Part shown: positions 7,998 to 15,172 of the stretch, piece after piece
Layout of the letters: each line of letters begins with the position of its first letter
Position numbering within the stretch: the first letter of the stretch is position 1
Source of the DNA: a virus
Reading direction: 5' to 3' (one strand)
Virus record (IMG/VR): IMGVR_UViG_3300026256_000007
Span: 1 to 30,144 of that record
Length of the DNA stretch: 30,144 bases
The notes under the pieces: generated by a model
Databases searched by the model: none
Told to the model about the DNA's origin: nothing
Seen by the model: only the letters and a program-made list of their open reading frames with translations
Made by a program: the position numbers and the translations under genes

Positions 7998-9416
7998 ATG
8001 ACTAAACAAAATATAGATTACGGTTACGATATACAAAAAACATATTTAGAAATAATGTTAAGTGACGCACAAACATTTGTACGTTGTCAAGGTATATTTG
8101 ATCCATCTTTATTTGATCGTAGACTACAAACAACTGCACAATTTTTACAAGACTTTGTTGCTGAACATAACACACTTCCAACACAAGATATTATAAACAA
8201 CTCTTGTTCTGTAAAATTAAAACCTTCCAAAGATTTAAATGAACAACATTATGATTGGTTATTAAATGATTTTGAAACTTTTTGCAGGCATAAAAGTTTA
8301 GAAAAAGCTATACTTGAAAGTGCTGACTTATTAGAAAAAGGTGAATATGGACCTGTAGAAGATTTAGTAAAACAAGCTGTACAAATAGGTTTGCAAAAAG
8401 ATATAGGTATTGATTACTTTGCTGATCCTAAAGGTAGACTACTAGGTCTAAAAGACAACAACGGACAAGTAAGTACAGGATGGGAATCATTAGATAAAAA
8501 GTTATTTGGTGGATTTAATAAAGGTGAACTGAATATATTTGCAGGTGGATCAGGTGCAGGTAAATCTTTATTTTTAGCTAACATGGGGTGTAACTGGGTG
8601 CTTCAAGGATTAAATGTAGTGTACATTACATTAGAGCTTTCAGAACCGTTAGTGTCAATGCGTATTGATAGTATGTTAACTGAAATTCCAACTAGAGAAA
8701 TATTTAAAGATTTAGATGGTGTTGAAATGAAAGTTAAACTAGTAGGTAAGAAAGCTGGTGCATTTCAAATCAAATATATGCCAAGTGGTAAAAATGCAAA
8801 TGATATTAGAAGCTTTGTTAAAGAATACGAAATTAAAACAGAGCGTAAGGTAGATGTATTATTAATAGATTATTTAGATCTGTTAATGCCGTTAAGTAGA
8901 AAAGTATCGCCTAGTGATTTATATGTTAAAGACAAGTTTGTATCAGAAGAATTAAGAAACTTATCAATGGAACTTGGTTGTATATTTGTAACAGCATCAC
9001 AGTTAAATAGGGCCAGTGTTGAAGAAATAGAATTTGATCATTCACATATTGCAGGTGGATTAAGTAAAATACAAACAGCAGATAACGTTATAGGTATTTT
9101 TACAAGTAGAGCTATGCGTGAACGTGGTCGTTATCAAATACAATTAATGAAAACTAGATCATCAAGTGGTATAGGAAGTAAAATTGATTTAGGGTTTGAT
9201 ATTGATAGTTTACGTATTACAAACTTAGACGAAGATGAAGCATACGAATCTAATGTAGCAACGTCTCCGATACTGCAAGGACTAAAAACAACTAGTACAG
9301 TAACAGAAACAAACGAAGATCCAACACAAGGTATAGCGGCTCCTAAAATACATGCTGAAACTGATTCTACAAAGTTAAGACAGTTTTTAAATAATCTCGG
9401 AACTAATGAGGAATAA
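7998..9416 (+). CDS. Replicative DNA helicase, DnaB family (T4 gp41-like)
   Basis: The 472-residue protein has an N-terminal helical domain (about 1-135) that would bind primase, then a RecA-like core: Walker A GGSGAGKS at 183-190, ITLELSEP after it, Walker B VLLIDYLDLL near 292, and TASQLNRA followed by HIAGGLSKIQTADNV, which are typical DnaB motifs. As a hexamer it would unwind DNA 5' to 3' at the fork together with the primase at 3668. The acidic C-terminal tail (about 410-472) is low in conservation. A perfect promoter lies directly upstream. Confidence 0.94.
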   Translation: MTKQNIDYGYDIQKTYLEIMLSDAQTFVRCQGIFDPSLFDRRLQTTAQFLQDFVAEHNTLPTQDIINNSCSVKLKPSKDLNEQHYDWLLNDFETFCRHKSLEKAILESADLLEKGEYGPVEDLVKQAVQIGLQKDIGIDYFADPKGRLLGLKDNNGQVSTGWESLDKKLFGGFNKGELNIFAGGSGAGKSLFLANMGCNWVLQGLNVVYITLELSEPLVSMRIDSMLTEIPTREIFKDLDGVEMKVKLVGKKAGAFQIKYMPSGKNANDIRSFVKEYEIKTERKVDVLLIDYLDLLMPLSRKVSPSDLYVKDKFVSEELRNLSMELGCIFVTASQLNRASVEEIEFDHSHIAGGLSKIQTADNVIGIFTSRAMRERGRYQIQLMKTRSSSGIGSKIDLGFDIDSLRITNLDEDEAYESNVATSPILQGLKTTSTVTETNEDPTQGIAAPKIHAETDSTKLRQFLNNLGTNEE

Positions 9417-9418
9417 GA

Positions 9419-10204
9419 ATGCGTACTCTATGGACGTTGGGTGATAGTTCTTCAGTAAACTTTGATGAAGAATGGACATGGATAAGGGCTCTCGGTAAAA
9501 AGTTAAATGTTAATGCACTACATAATAATTCAGCAAATGGTGTATCTAATGATTGGATACTCTTACAACTACGCAAACAATTAGATAATATTACAAAAGA
9601 TGATACTGTAATTATTATTCTTACATCTCCTCATAGAAGTTGGTTACTAGAAAAATATCCTGAGTATAGTAATTACTCAGTTGCTAACCTAGACGAACTA
9701 ATTACAAAAGAAGAAGCATCTGCTATAAAAAATTATGTGTTAAATATTCAACGAGATGATATAGATCTATTTCGTTTTGAACATCAAATAGCATGGCTTA
9801 AACAAATACAAAAAACAATAGGGTTTAATCTTTTAGTAATACCTGGATTTCCATTAACTATAGATTATACAGGATTAATTGAAGTAGTAGGTGATTTAAG
9901 TAGCTCGGTGTCGTCTGCAGAATTCTGTAGTAATAAAGATAATAACGAATGGTATGCTCAAGGTATTGATACTAGATACAATCATATGATACGAGATAAC
10001 CATGCGATACTAGTTGACAAGTGTGTAAAAAGTTTACTTACTAATCAACCACTAAATTTATCTGTAGGATTTAAAAGATCGATTTTAAAAGCAACTGATC
10101 GTTATACTCATAAACAACTTGGACCAATGTTAATTATACAAGCTAAACAATTAAGCCAAAAATCCAATAGAACTAGTGAGTCGCCTGGTTGGTTAGATAA
10201 GTAA
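9419..10204 (+). CDS. SGNH/GDSL hydrolase-like protein
   Basis: The 261-residue protein opens with TLGDSSS, a block I GDS motif, followed by ANGVSNDW that fits the oxyanion glycine/asparagine blocks, and ends its core with IRDNHAILV, a plausible DxxH catalytic pair. There is no signal peptide, so it would act in the cytoplasm or in the virion. SGNH proteins in phages modify carbohydrates or esters, sometimes on tail fibres. GAGGAATAAG is the ribosome-binding site, only 2 bases after the helicase stop, so it is co-transcribed with the helicase. Confidence 0.6.
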   Translation: MRTLWTLGDSSSVNFDEEWTWIRALGKKLNVNALHNNSANGVSNDWILLQLRKQLDNITKDDTVIIILTSPHRSWLLEKYPEYSNYSVANLDELITKEEASAIKNYVLNIQRDDIDLFRFEHQIAWLKQIQKTIGFNLLVIPGFPLTIDYTGLIEVVGDLSSSVSSAEFCSNKDNNEWYAQGIDTRYNHMIRDNHAILVDKCVKSLLTNQPLNLSVGFKRSILKATDRYTHKQLGPMLIIQAKQLSQKSNRTSESPGWLDK

Positions 10205-10211
10205 TATTACT

Positions 10212-10667
10212 ATGAGATTTTTATCAAATCACGAGCAGTGGATTAATCCGGAATGGATTAATCATTGTAGTGCAAACCAAGGCACAAAGCAAAATGGCTC
10301 TAAGGGTATTGAACATATTGCATTTGAAGGACTTTCGTGGGAACTATTCGATCGACATAATACAAACTTTACCGTATCACCACCATTTGATTTCGGAACA
10401 CATAGTTGGGAATGGTGGATTAAAAAATTACTGCCTGGTGGCGGTTTTCCAGTAGTAACATTATCAGAATCAACTAGACGACTTTGGATGCCTTTAACAA
10501 ATTATGAAATGGGTCATCTTTTTATATACGAAGATCAGATGATTGCTCCTTTTAATTCAGGTGACTTATTTGAGTTCGAACACAATGCTCCTTATGCCTC
10601 TGTTAACTTAGGTATCGACCCTATGTATATGATGATGTTTGCTGTGAGTAAAGAACAACTTTGGTAG
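10212..10667 (+). CDS. Beta-helix (cupin/oxygenase-like) hypothetical phage protein
   Basis: The 151-residue product carries an STRRLWMPLTNYEMGH stretch, then FIYEDQMIAPFNSGDLFEFEHNAPYASVNLG, which resembles the C-terminal sheet of aspartyl/prolyl hydroxylase-like double-stranded beta-helix proteins common in marine myoviruses. The iron-ligand pattern is incomplete: the usual histidine after EF is replaced by NAPY, so catalysis is doubtful. A weak ribosome-binding site precedes the ATG. Confidence 0.55.
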   Translation: MRFLSNHEQWINPEWINHCSANQGTKQNGSKGIEHIAFEGLSWELFDRHNTNFTVSPPFDFGTHSWEWWIKKLLPGGGFPVVTLSESTRRLWMPLTNYEMGHLFIYEDQMIAPFNSGDLFEFEHNAPYASVNLGIDPMYMMMFAVSKEQLW

Positions 10668-10703
10668 ATCAACTAAATACAGTCCATACTGAAAGCGTTA
10701 AGC

Positions 10704-11060
10704 GTGAAATCATGTTTTACCATATTGACATTATTGTTGCTCCAAGGCTGTGCAATGATTCCCTGGCAAATAGGGGTCGCACTGAATGGAGCAGATATTG
10801 TCTCTGCAACTACTACAAATAAAACTTTAGGCGAACATGCGTTAAGTGCCGCCACTGATAAAGACTGCCAGTGGTACAGGTTATTAGACGGCGAGAAAGC
10901 CTGCATGACTCAAAAAGAAGAAATAGCATACCTTAAAGCAAACAAGTGTAAAGTTCCAGCTTGGGACGTTAAAAAAATTCCGTATTGTAAAAACTTACTA
11001 ACACGAATTGAAAACCCAATGTTGCCCAAAAAAGAACTTGACAATGCTAACTTAAGATAG
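10704..11060 (+). CDS. Predicted lipoprotein, 118 aa
   Basis: MKSCFTILTLLLLQGC is a short lipoprotein signal peptide with a lipobox LLQGC and acylated Cys16. The mature part contains five further cysteines (for example DKDCQWYRLLDGEKAC and NKCKVPAW) that could form disulfides in the periplasm. Phage lipoproteins of this kind may alter the outer membrane or block superinfection; neither can be shown here. There is no clear Shine-Dalgarno sequence. Confidence 0.7.
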   Translation: MKSCFTILTLLLLQGCAMIPWQIGVALNGADIVSATTTNKTLGEHALSAATDKDCQWYRLLDGEKACMTQKEEIAYLKANKCKVPAWDVKKIPYCKNLLTRIENPMLPKKELDNANLR

Positions 11061-11066
11061 TATACT
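11038..11066 (+). promoter_or_regulatory. Consensus sigma70 promoter giving a leaderless mRNA
   Basis: TTGACA at 11038-11043 and TATACT at 11061-11066 are separated by 17 bases. The next ATG is at 11073, 7 bases after the -10 box, again coincident with the predicted transcription start. Confidence 0.8.
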
Positions 11067-11072
11067 ATTGTC

Positions 11073-11204
11073 ATGTTAGATAATAAATCAAATTTAGAAA
11101 AGAAGCTAGATAATATTAACCATACAATGGAACTTGTTAGAACTATTGTTCCAATGGTAATCTTAATCCTACAAGTAGTGATACTGATTAAATTATTCGG
11201 ATAG
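11073..11204 (+). CDS. 43-residue membrane microprotein
   Basis: The frame encodes a charged N-terminus (MLDNKSNLEKKLDNIN) and one hydrophobic helix (IVPMVILILQVVILI) ending in KLFG. A coiled-coil-like head plus a C-terminal membrane anchor resembles small phage membrane proteins of unknown role. No ribosome-binding site is present; the promoter at 11038 would give a leaderless mRNA. Confidence 0.6.
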   Translation: MLDNKSNLEKKLDNINHTMELVRTIVPMVILILQVVILIKLFG

Positions 11205-11279
11205 AATAGAACGGCGGACAAGATACGTTTCGAACAAGGCCTCAAAATTGCTTTCATTTACTAGATAATCACTAATTTC

Positions 11280-11309
11280 TTGGTTTTTACTCGTCTGGAT
11301 AAATATACT
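11280..11309 (+). promoter_or_regulatory. Promoter region of the synthetase-like gene
   Basis: TATACT at 11304-11309 lies 6 bases before the ATG at 11316, the same spacing as the three leaderless promoters, with a weaker TTGGTT -35 match at 11280-11285 (18-base spacer). The overlapping ATAAATA at 11299-11305 is also a late-type core, so early, late or dual use is possible. Confidence 0.5.
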
Positions 11310-11315
11310 TTTAGT

Positions 11316-12506
11316 ATGTTAAGAGTTGATAAAAATACTAAAAATCACAACAAAACACCAACCCACACCATTACTGACACCTATACTGATGTAGCACTTG
11401 TAAAGCTAATGACTGATGCTTTAGAAGGAAGTACAGAAGATTATAGAGTTAGAATACCAGACTGGGATGCCACAAGGTGCTGTCATTGGGAAACAAGTAT
11501 TAAAAAAATCAATCATTGGGATACTTTAAACTTCAATTATATACCGGAAACGGATACATTTAACTTTAATAAAAGGAGCTTCCACGTAATGACCCAGTTA
11601 ATAAATCCAGAACAATACACTAGTACCGTCGGCCGTTTAAGGTCGTTTTTTTTGGACCAAGGATTTCACGAAGTCCATACACAAAATAGATTAAGCATAC
11701 TTGCCGCATGTGAAGACCCAACCACAGTGAGTACATATAACTATGCTGGCAATGTTTGGCCGCTACCGCAAACAGGCCAGATGTGGCTAGAATACGAACT
11801 GCTTACACGCCCTTCATCGAAGGGCTTTTTTTGTGTCTCAACATCCTATAGACAAGAACCTAACCCAGTTCCAGGGCGCCATGATTTAATATTTCCAATG
11901 TTTGAATTTGAATTTCCAGGAACTGTTGCAGACCTTGAAATTATGAATAAAGAGCTTACAGAACACATGGGCTTTGGTTCAAACCCTGTAGCTAAAGACT
12001 ACTTGGAATGGGCTAAGGATTTTGATACTAAAGAATTAACACACAAAGATGAAGAAGCAATGTACGACAAGTATAAAGATCGTGTGTGTATGATTAAGAA
12101 TTTTCCAAACTATACTAGTCCTTTCTGGAACATGAAACAAAACGGTGACGGAACTGCGGCTAAGATCGATGTTATTATAGCTGGACAGGAAACAATAGGC
12201 TCAGCTGAACGTAGTAGCGATCCGGAAGAAATGAAGCACATGTTCCACACTATTAGTGACGGACAGTATGCTGACTTGCTATACGGACAGTTTGGTAAGG
12301 AACGAGTAGAAGCAGAACTAAATGAATTCTTAAGTTACGATTTCCAACCTAGAGTAGGAGGGGGAATTGGAATGACTAGAATGATACGTGCTGTTGAGGA
12401 ATATAAGAAGATTGCTCCTCCAAGTATTAGAAAAGGTAGACCATATCGTGTAGGAAGCAAAAACTTTAAAAGTAGTTTTTTAAACGCACACGGTATACCT
12501 CAATAA
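11316..12506 (+). CDS. Class II aminoacyl-tRNA synthetase-like protein (AsnRS/AspRS catalytic core, no OB domain)
   Basis: With the start at 11316 the protein has 396 residues. Residues from about 100 match the class II core of AsxRS: a motif 1 helix (RLRSFFLDQGFHEV), motif 2 (STSYRQEP ... GRHDLIFPMFEFE), an IIAGQETIGSAERSSDPEEM segment like the AsxRS amino-acid pocket, and motif 3 GGGIGMTRMIRA. The N-terminal OB-fold anticodon-binding domain is absent; about 90 unrecognised residues replace it. It resembles AsnRS-derived asparagine synthetases of archaea, so it may make asparagine or charge a tRNA. An internal ATG at 11589 with AAGGAG at 11573-11578 could start a 305-residue form. A tRNA follows 7 bases after the stop. 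Confidence 0.75.
   Translation: MLRVDKNTKNHNKTPTHTITDTYTDVALVKLMTDALEGSTEDYRVRIPDWDATRCCHWETSIKKINHWDTLNFNYIPETDTFNFNKRSFHVMTQLINPEQYTSTVGRLRSFFLDQGFHEVHTQNRLSILAACEDPTTVSTYNYAGNVWPLPQTGQMWLEYELLTRPSSKGFFCVSTSYRQEPNPVPGRHDLIFPMFEFEFPGTVADLEIMNKELTEHMGFGSNPVAKDYLEWAKDFDTKELTHKDEEAMYDKYKDRVCMIKNFPNYTSPFWNMKQNGDGTAAKIDVIIAGQETIGSAERSSDPEEMKHMFHTISDGQYADLLYGQFGKERVEAELNEFLSYDFQPRVGGGIGMTRMIRAVEEYKKIAPPSIRKGRPYRVGSKNFKSSFLNAHGIPQ
11809..11832 (+). terminator. Perfect intrinsic terminator inside the synthetase-like coding sequence
   Basis: GCCCTTC (11809-11815), loop ATC, GAAGGGC (11819-11825) and seven T (11826-11832) form a textbook rho-independent terminator. It lies in frame within the synthetase, just before motif 2. 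Ribosomes translating the gene would cover it; without close coupling, transcripts would stop here and not reach the tRNA. Confidence 0.7.
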
Positions 12507-12513
12507 GTTATGA

Positions 12514-12619
12514 TCCGGGGTGATGGAACTTGGTAGACATGGTAGACTGTTTATCTACTGCTTGGGAGAGTTTACGGCCCTTCCCTGGCGTGCTCGTTCG
12601 AATCGAGCCCCCGGAGCCA
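12514..12619 (+). tRNA. Atypical type II tRNA with anticodon GUU (Asn) and a leucine-like body
   Basis: All arms fold. Acceptor TCCGGGG (12514-12520) pairs with CCCCGGA (12609-12615); discriminator G12616; CCA is encoded at 12617-12619. The D stem is ATG/CAT with a tRNA-Leu-like loop (GGAACTTGGTAGA). The anticodon stem GTAGA/TCTAC encloses loop CTGTTTA, giving anticodon GTT at 12549-12551. The T stem GCTCG/CGAGC has loop TTCGAAT. The variable region is 33 bases (12559-12591) with an internal GGGA/TCCC stem, longer than usual for type II tRNAs. Anticodon, G73 and the UCC...GGA acceptor are asparagine-like; D-loop and long variable arm are leucine-like. T at position 37 is unusual. It directly follows the AsxRS-like gene. 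Confidence 0.85.
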
Positions 12620-12776
12620 CTTTTGGTTTAGTAAGATGATCTAATGTGATTGTCTGATGTAAAGGCATCATAGTAGTATCACCCTCAGCATTAATGTTTT
12701 TAGGTTTACGACGACGAAGTTTTTTATCTAACTTCTTCTGTTGTCTCATTATATATCTAGCAGAATGTTTAGCCAT
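12555..12776 (-). CDS. Basic hypothetical protein overlapping the tRNA antisense
   Basis: The first 50 residues (MAKHSARYIMRQQKKLDKK...) are basic and helical, and the start overlaps the end of the peptidase gene. The last 20 or so codons run antisense through the tRNA, giving the APGARFERARQ kind of tail that tRNA genes often produce by chance. The N-terminal part is plausible; the C-terminal end is uncertain. ATG at 12776 is preferred over the GTG just before it. Confidence 0.4.
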   Translation of the reverse strand: MAKHSARYIMRQQKKLDKKLRRRKPKNINAEGDTTMMPLHQTITLDHLTKPKVAPGARFERARQGRAVNSPKQ

Positions 12777-13479
12777 CACTATGCTCTATATAAAGCCAAA
12801 TCTTTTTAAGTAACTTCTTTAAGACAGGATGACTAGTATCAAAATCAAAAGCCGCCATGTATCCAAATAAATTTGGTGATAATAAATTATTCATTTCGTC
12901 TTTAAAGTTTGCAGTTTTGCCTGCCATCCTAAGGAGCTTTAAAGCTCCGTCTTTATCTACTTTACGTATTAGCTCACTAGAAATATTTTTTGCAAAGGCT
13001 TCTATTTCATCATCGTTGCCTAAATATTCTCTAGTTCTTTTTAATTTATTGGATATGCCTTTAGCTGGTTTGTAACTTCTTTGCTTTTTAAAAGATCTAC
13101 CACGATATTGATTTTTATGAATCATTTCGTGTTCTAATAAATCTATTAATCTATCTTTAATATTTTCAACACCTTCTTTACTAAATGCAATAGTTTCATC
13201 TGTTTCTGAAAATATTAACTCAAGACTAAAGTGCGGAAATTCATCTTCATCATCGTGCGGATCATATGCACCATTCATATTCATGTCACCAACATCTACA
13301 TTTTTAGATCTTAGAATATCAATTTCATCTATACCAATAGGTTTTAATGCACGATATAATTTATTACGTATTTTTTTAATAGGAATTTCTTCCCCACTTT
13401 TAATAAAGTCTAGGAATGGTTGTAGTGCAGAATCGATATCTTTTCTATCAGCTGGTTTAGTAAACTCTGTAATTAACAT
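12769..13479 (-). CDS. Zincin-like metallopeptidase
   Basis: The 236-residue protein has the HExxH signature H117-E-M-I-H121 within a helix (LIDLLEHEMIHKNQ), and a downstream DDEIEAFA helix that could supply the third zinc ligand. The N-terminal part (1-60) is a helical region; acidic residues (PHDDEDEFPHF) precede the catalytic helix. Phage zincins can process virion proteins or act on the host, but the target is unknown. The gene overlaps the upstream membrane-protein gene by one base and the downstream basic gene by 8 bases. Confidence 0.7.
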   Translation of the reverse strand: MLITEFTKPADRKDIDSALQPFLDFIKSGEEIPIKKIRNKLYRALKPIGIDEIDILRSKNVDVGDMNMNGAYDPHDDEDEFPHFSLELIFSETDETIAFSKEGVENIKDRLIDLLEHEMIHKNQYRGRSFKKQRSYKPAKGISNKLKRTREYLGNDDEIEAFAKNISSELIRKVDKDGALKLLRMAGKTANFKDEMNNLLSPNLFGYMAAFDFDTSHPVLKKLLKKIWLYIEHSDG

Positions 13480-13706
13480 TACGAACTTCCATCATCTTTG
13501 TGTACAGCATGACCGACATCTTTACGACCGTCTTCTTCTACTTTACGTTCAACGTTTTCGCCCTTAAGACTTGCGGCTACAAAACTAGCGGCCGCTAACA
13601 TAGGTATTGTATATACCATCTTTTCTGTAAAAAAAGCCACAGAATAAGTAGGTACCAGAACTATTAGTCCTTGTAATAAAGCTACTCTCATGTTACTAAA
13701 TTTCAT
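13479..13706 (-). CDS. Small membrane protein, 75 aa
   Basis: Two hydrophobic segments (VALLQGLIVLVPTYSVAFF and YTIPMLAAASFVAASL) are followed by a charged, Lys/Glu/Asp-rich tail (VERKVEEDGRKDVGH). The topology resembles a small two-helix membrane protein, holin-like at most by shape. GGAAG precedes the ATG. It is linked by overlap to the peptidase gene. Confidence 0.6.
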   Translation of the reverse strand: MKFSNMRVALLQGLIVLVPTYSVAFFTEKMVYTIPMLAAASFVAASLKGENVERKVEEDGRKDVGHAVHKDDGSS

Positions 13707-13720
13707 ATTCCACTTACTTC

Positions 13721-13798
13721 CTACAATTCATATATAAAATTAAACAACACTAGTAAGAAAAAAAATAACATTATAAAAATCATAGTACGATCTTTCAT
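13721..13798 (-). CDS. 25-residue membrane peptide
   Basis: AGGAGG sits at ideal spacing before the ATG. The peptide (MKDRTMIFIMLFFFLLVLF...) is one hydrophobic helix with a polar N-terminus. It lies 14 bases before the 75-residue membrane gene and shares its transcript. Confidence 0.55.
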   Translation of the reverse strand: MKDRTMIFIMLFFFLLVLFNFIYEL

Positions 13799-13880
13799 GT
13801 TACCTCCTAAAAAGTTTTTTAACTTATAACACCAATACCAAATAAAGTTATATACTCTACATTTTATAACCTAGAGTTTC

Positions 13881-13890
13881 ATAGTATTTA
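13881..13890 (-). promoter_or_regulatory. Possible late-type promoter core TAAATACTAT
   Basis: On the minus strand this reads TAAATACTAT, identical to the core of the duplicated promoter at 2771-2830, and it precedes the gene group starting at 13798. Confidence 0.35.
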
Positions 13891-13891
13891 C

Positions 13892-14182
13892 CTAGCCATC
13901 ATAGCCCGGAAGATCTTCTGTAGGGCCCAATCCTCCTATTGGATCAGGTCGGTTCTTCTTTTTATTAGCCTTTTCAAATTTTTCTATTATTGTTTTGCTA
14001 TCTCTAGCTTCACTGAGCTTTGCTATTAGCATTGATTGTCTATCATTATCCATTTCCAAATTTTTGTTCATTTGGCGTAATAATGTTATTTGTTGTCTTA
14101 AAGATGCAGTTTGATGATCAAGTTGAGATTCTATTATAGCAATTTGTGTTCGTAATTGGGTTACTTCGCTATACTCATTCAC
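13892..14182 (-). CDS. Coiled-coil hypothetical protein (GTG start)
   Basis: GTG at 14182 is chosen because AAGGAGGAG (14190-14198) stands 7 bases upstream; the frame is open further but without a site. The 96-residue product is a long heptad-like helix (QLRTQIAIIESQLDHQTASL...) ending in a Lys-rich stretch and a Gly/Pro tail ending GYDG. It probably oligomerises; a role as spanin, scaffold or structural helix cannot be distinguished. Confidence 0.65.
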   Translation of the reverse strand: MNEYSEVTQLRTQIAIIESQLDHQTASLRQQITLLRQMNKNLEMDNDRQSMLIAKLSEARDSKTIIEKFEKANKKKNRPDPIGGLGPTEDLPGYDG

Positions 14183-14294
14183 GGGGGGTCTCCTCCTTAT
14201 TACAAGTCCACTTATCAACCCATTTTATAACAGGGTTTGGTAAGAACATAATCCAGAGTATAATTCCGGCATAGAGAAAAAGAAAGTAAATCAC
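14175..14294 (-). CDS. 39-residue membrane microprotein (GTG start)
   Basis: The GTG overlaps the previous gene's TGA stop (GTGA) and the end overlaps the coiled-coil gene start. The product (MIYFLFLYAGIILWIMFLP...) has one hydrophobic segment followed by a basic tail. It has no ribosome-binding site of its own, so coupling is needed. Confidence 0.45.
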   Translation of the reverse strand: MIYFLFLYAGIILWIMFLPNPVIKWVDKWTCNKEETPRE

Positions 14295-14581
14295 CTCTTC
14301 ATACAGAAATTATAGCCATGTATCGCACCACTAATAAACTTCTCTTCTTCTTGAAAGTTGTTATGGCACGTATTAAATGATACTGTTAATTCTGTTCCTG
14401 TTTCTACTTTCCAATGATTATCGGAAATTTTTTCACGTTTTGTTTCAATTGACTCTACATGAAAACCTACAGTTGATTCAGTCCAATCTATTATCTGTTC
14501 TCCTAACTCGCGAGATAGTGTTGGAACTGCTTCAACTATATATGATTTTTTAAATGGAGAATCATCTAATGAACATTCCAT
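14291..14581 (-). CDS. Hypothetical protein, 96 aa
   Basis: It starts at the stop of the upstream secreted protein (one-base overlap). The product is acidic, with mixed alpha/beta character and cysteines at residue 3 and near 74 and 93. No family recognised. Confidence 0.6.
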   Translation of the reverse strand: MECSLDDSPFKKSYIVEAVPTLSRELGEQIIDWTESTVGFHVESIETKREKISDNHWKVETGTELTVSFNTCHNNFQEEEKFISGAIHGYNFCMKR

Positions 14582-14814
14582 TATTCTTCAGTCCCCACAA
14601 CTTCTACACGTATGGTACCGCCATGATGTTTTTTGTAAAGCATAGCACCTTTACCATCGTTGTGATAAGCACAGACTGTATCTTTCCTTTGTTTAGATTC
14701 GCACTCTTCTATTGTTTCGTATTTACTATGGAATGCATATGGTCCATCATCAAAAGATCCTTCAGGTAATAACCAACTACCTATAACTAATAACGCTATA
14801 ACTATTGAAGCCAT
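14581..14814 (-). CDS. Membrane-anchored or secreted protein, 77 aa
   Basis: The N-terminal MASIVIALLVIGSWLL is a signal or anchor segment, followed by a small polar domain with two cysteines (ECESKQRKDTVC) that may form a disulfide in the periplasm. AGGAGGTTTC precedes the ATG. It heads a run of small overlapping genes. Confidence 0.6.
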   Translation of the reverse strand: MASIVIALLVIGSWLLPEGSFDDGPYAFHSKYETIEECESKQRKDTVCAYHNDGKGAMLYKKHHGGTIRVEVVGTEE

Positions 14815-14828
14815 GAAACCTCCTTAGG

Positions 14829-15011
14829 TTAGTATTTTGTTGATAAAACAAAATATTGTGTTTGTATCTTTGGTGCTTTGGAATTTTTAGAAATAAATTC
14901 TCCACAGATGGTACAAGTAAAATCTTTAGTCCATTGTCTTCCAGCCCAGCCTTCAGATATTAATTCGTGTTTAGTTTTTTTGTTGCATTTACTACATTTA
15001 AAATTTACCAT
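14829..15011 (-). CDS. 60-residue zinc-ribbon protein
   Basis: Start 15011 is set by GGAGG 9 bases upstream. Two CxxC pairs (CSKC at residues 5-8 and CTIC near 36-39) form a zinc ribbon. Charged residues between them suggest nucleic-acid or protein binding. The gene overlaps nothing but starts 3 bases after the stop of the upstream microprotein. Confidence 0.65.
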   Translation of the reverse strand: MVNFKCSKCNKKTKHELISEGWAGRQWTKDFTCTICGEFISKNSKAPKIQTQYFVLSTKY

Positions 15012-15013
15012 TT

Positions 15014-15172
15014 TCAGCATCCTCCTGCGATTGCACAATCAAATAATATTTTTGCTCTAACATGAAATGGCGCCAGTTCAGCACACCCCATGTTTATACT
15101 ATAGAACCAAACTGCTCCTATACTTGCACCTACTAGAAAAGCTCCCATACCTATTTTCCAAAATGTTGTCAT
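15014..15172 (-). CDS. 52-residue membrane microprotein
   Basis: The ATG shares one base with the stop of the dehydrogenase gene (TAATG). The product starts MTTFWKIGMGAFLVGASIGAVWFY, one membrane helix rich in small residues, followed by a cysteine-containing tail ending AIAGGC. Coupled to the amino-acid catabolism genes; function unknown. Confidence 0.55.
   Translation of the reverse strand: MTTFWKIGMGAFLVGASIGAVWFYSINMGCAELAPFHVRAKILFDCAIAGGC

Noticed and set aside
12547-12553. Leucine anticodon for the tRNA by shifting the loop
   Set aside because: Only the GTAGA/TCTAC stem gives 5 perfect pairs; it fixes the 7-base loop and the anticodon GTT. No shift yields a leucine anticodon with a good stem.
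12514-12619. Prophage attachment site at the tRNA
   Set aside because: No integrase and no second copy of the tRNA end were seen in the window; the other genes suggest a lytic phage.
12857-13567. Plus-strand frames opposite the metallopeptidase
   Set aside because: They are shadows of the minus-strand coding sequence, with no ribosome-binding sites and low-complexity Ser/Leu-rich products.
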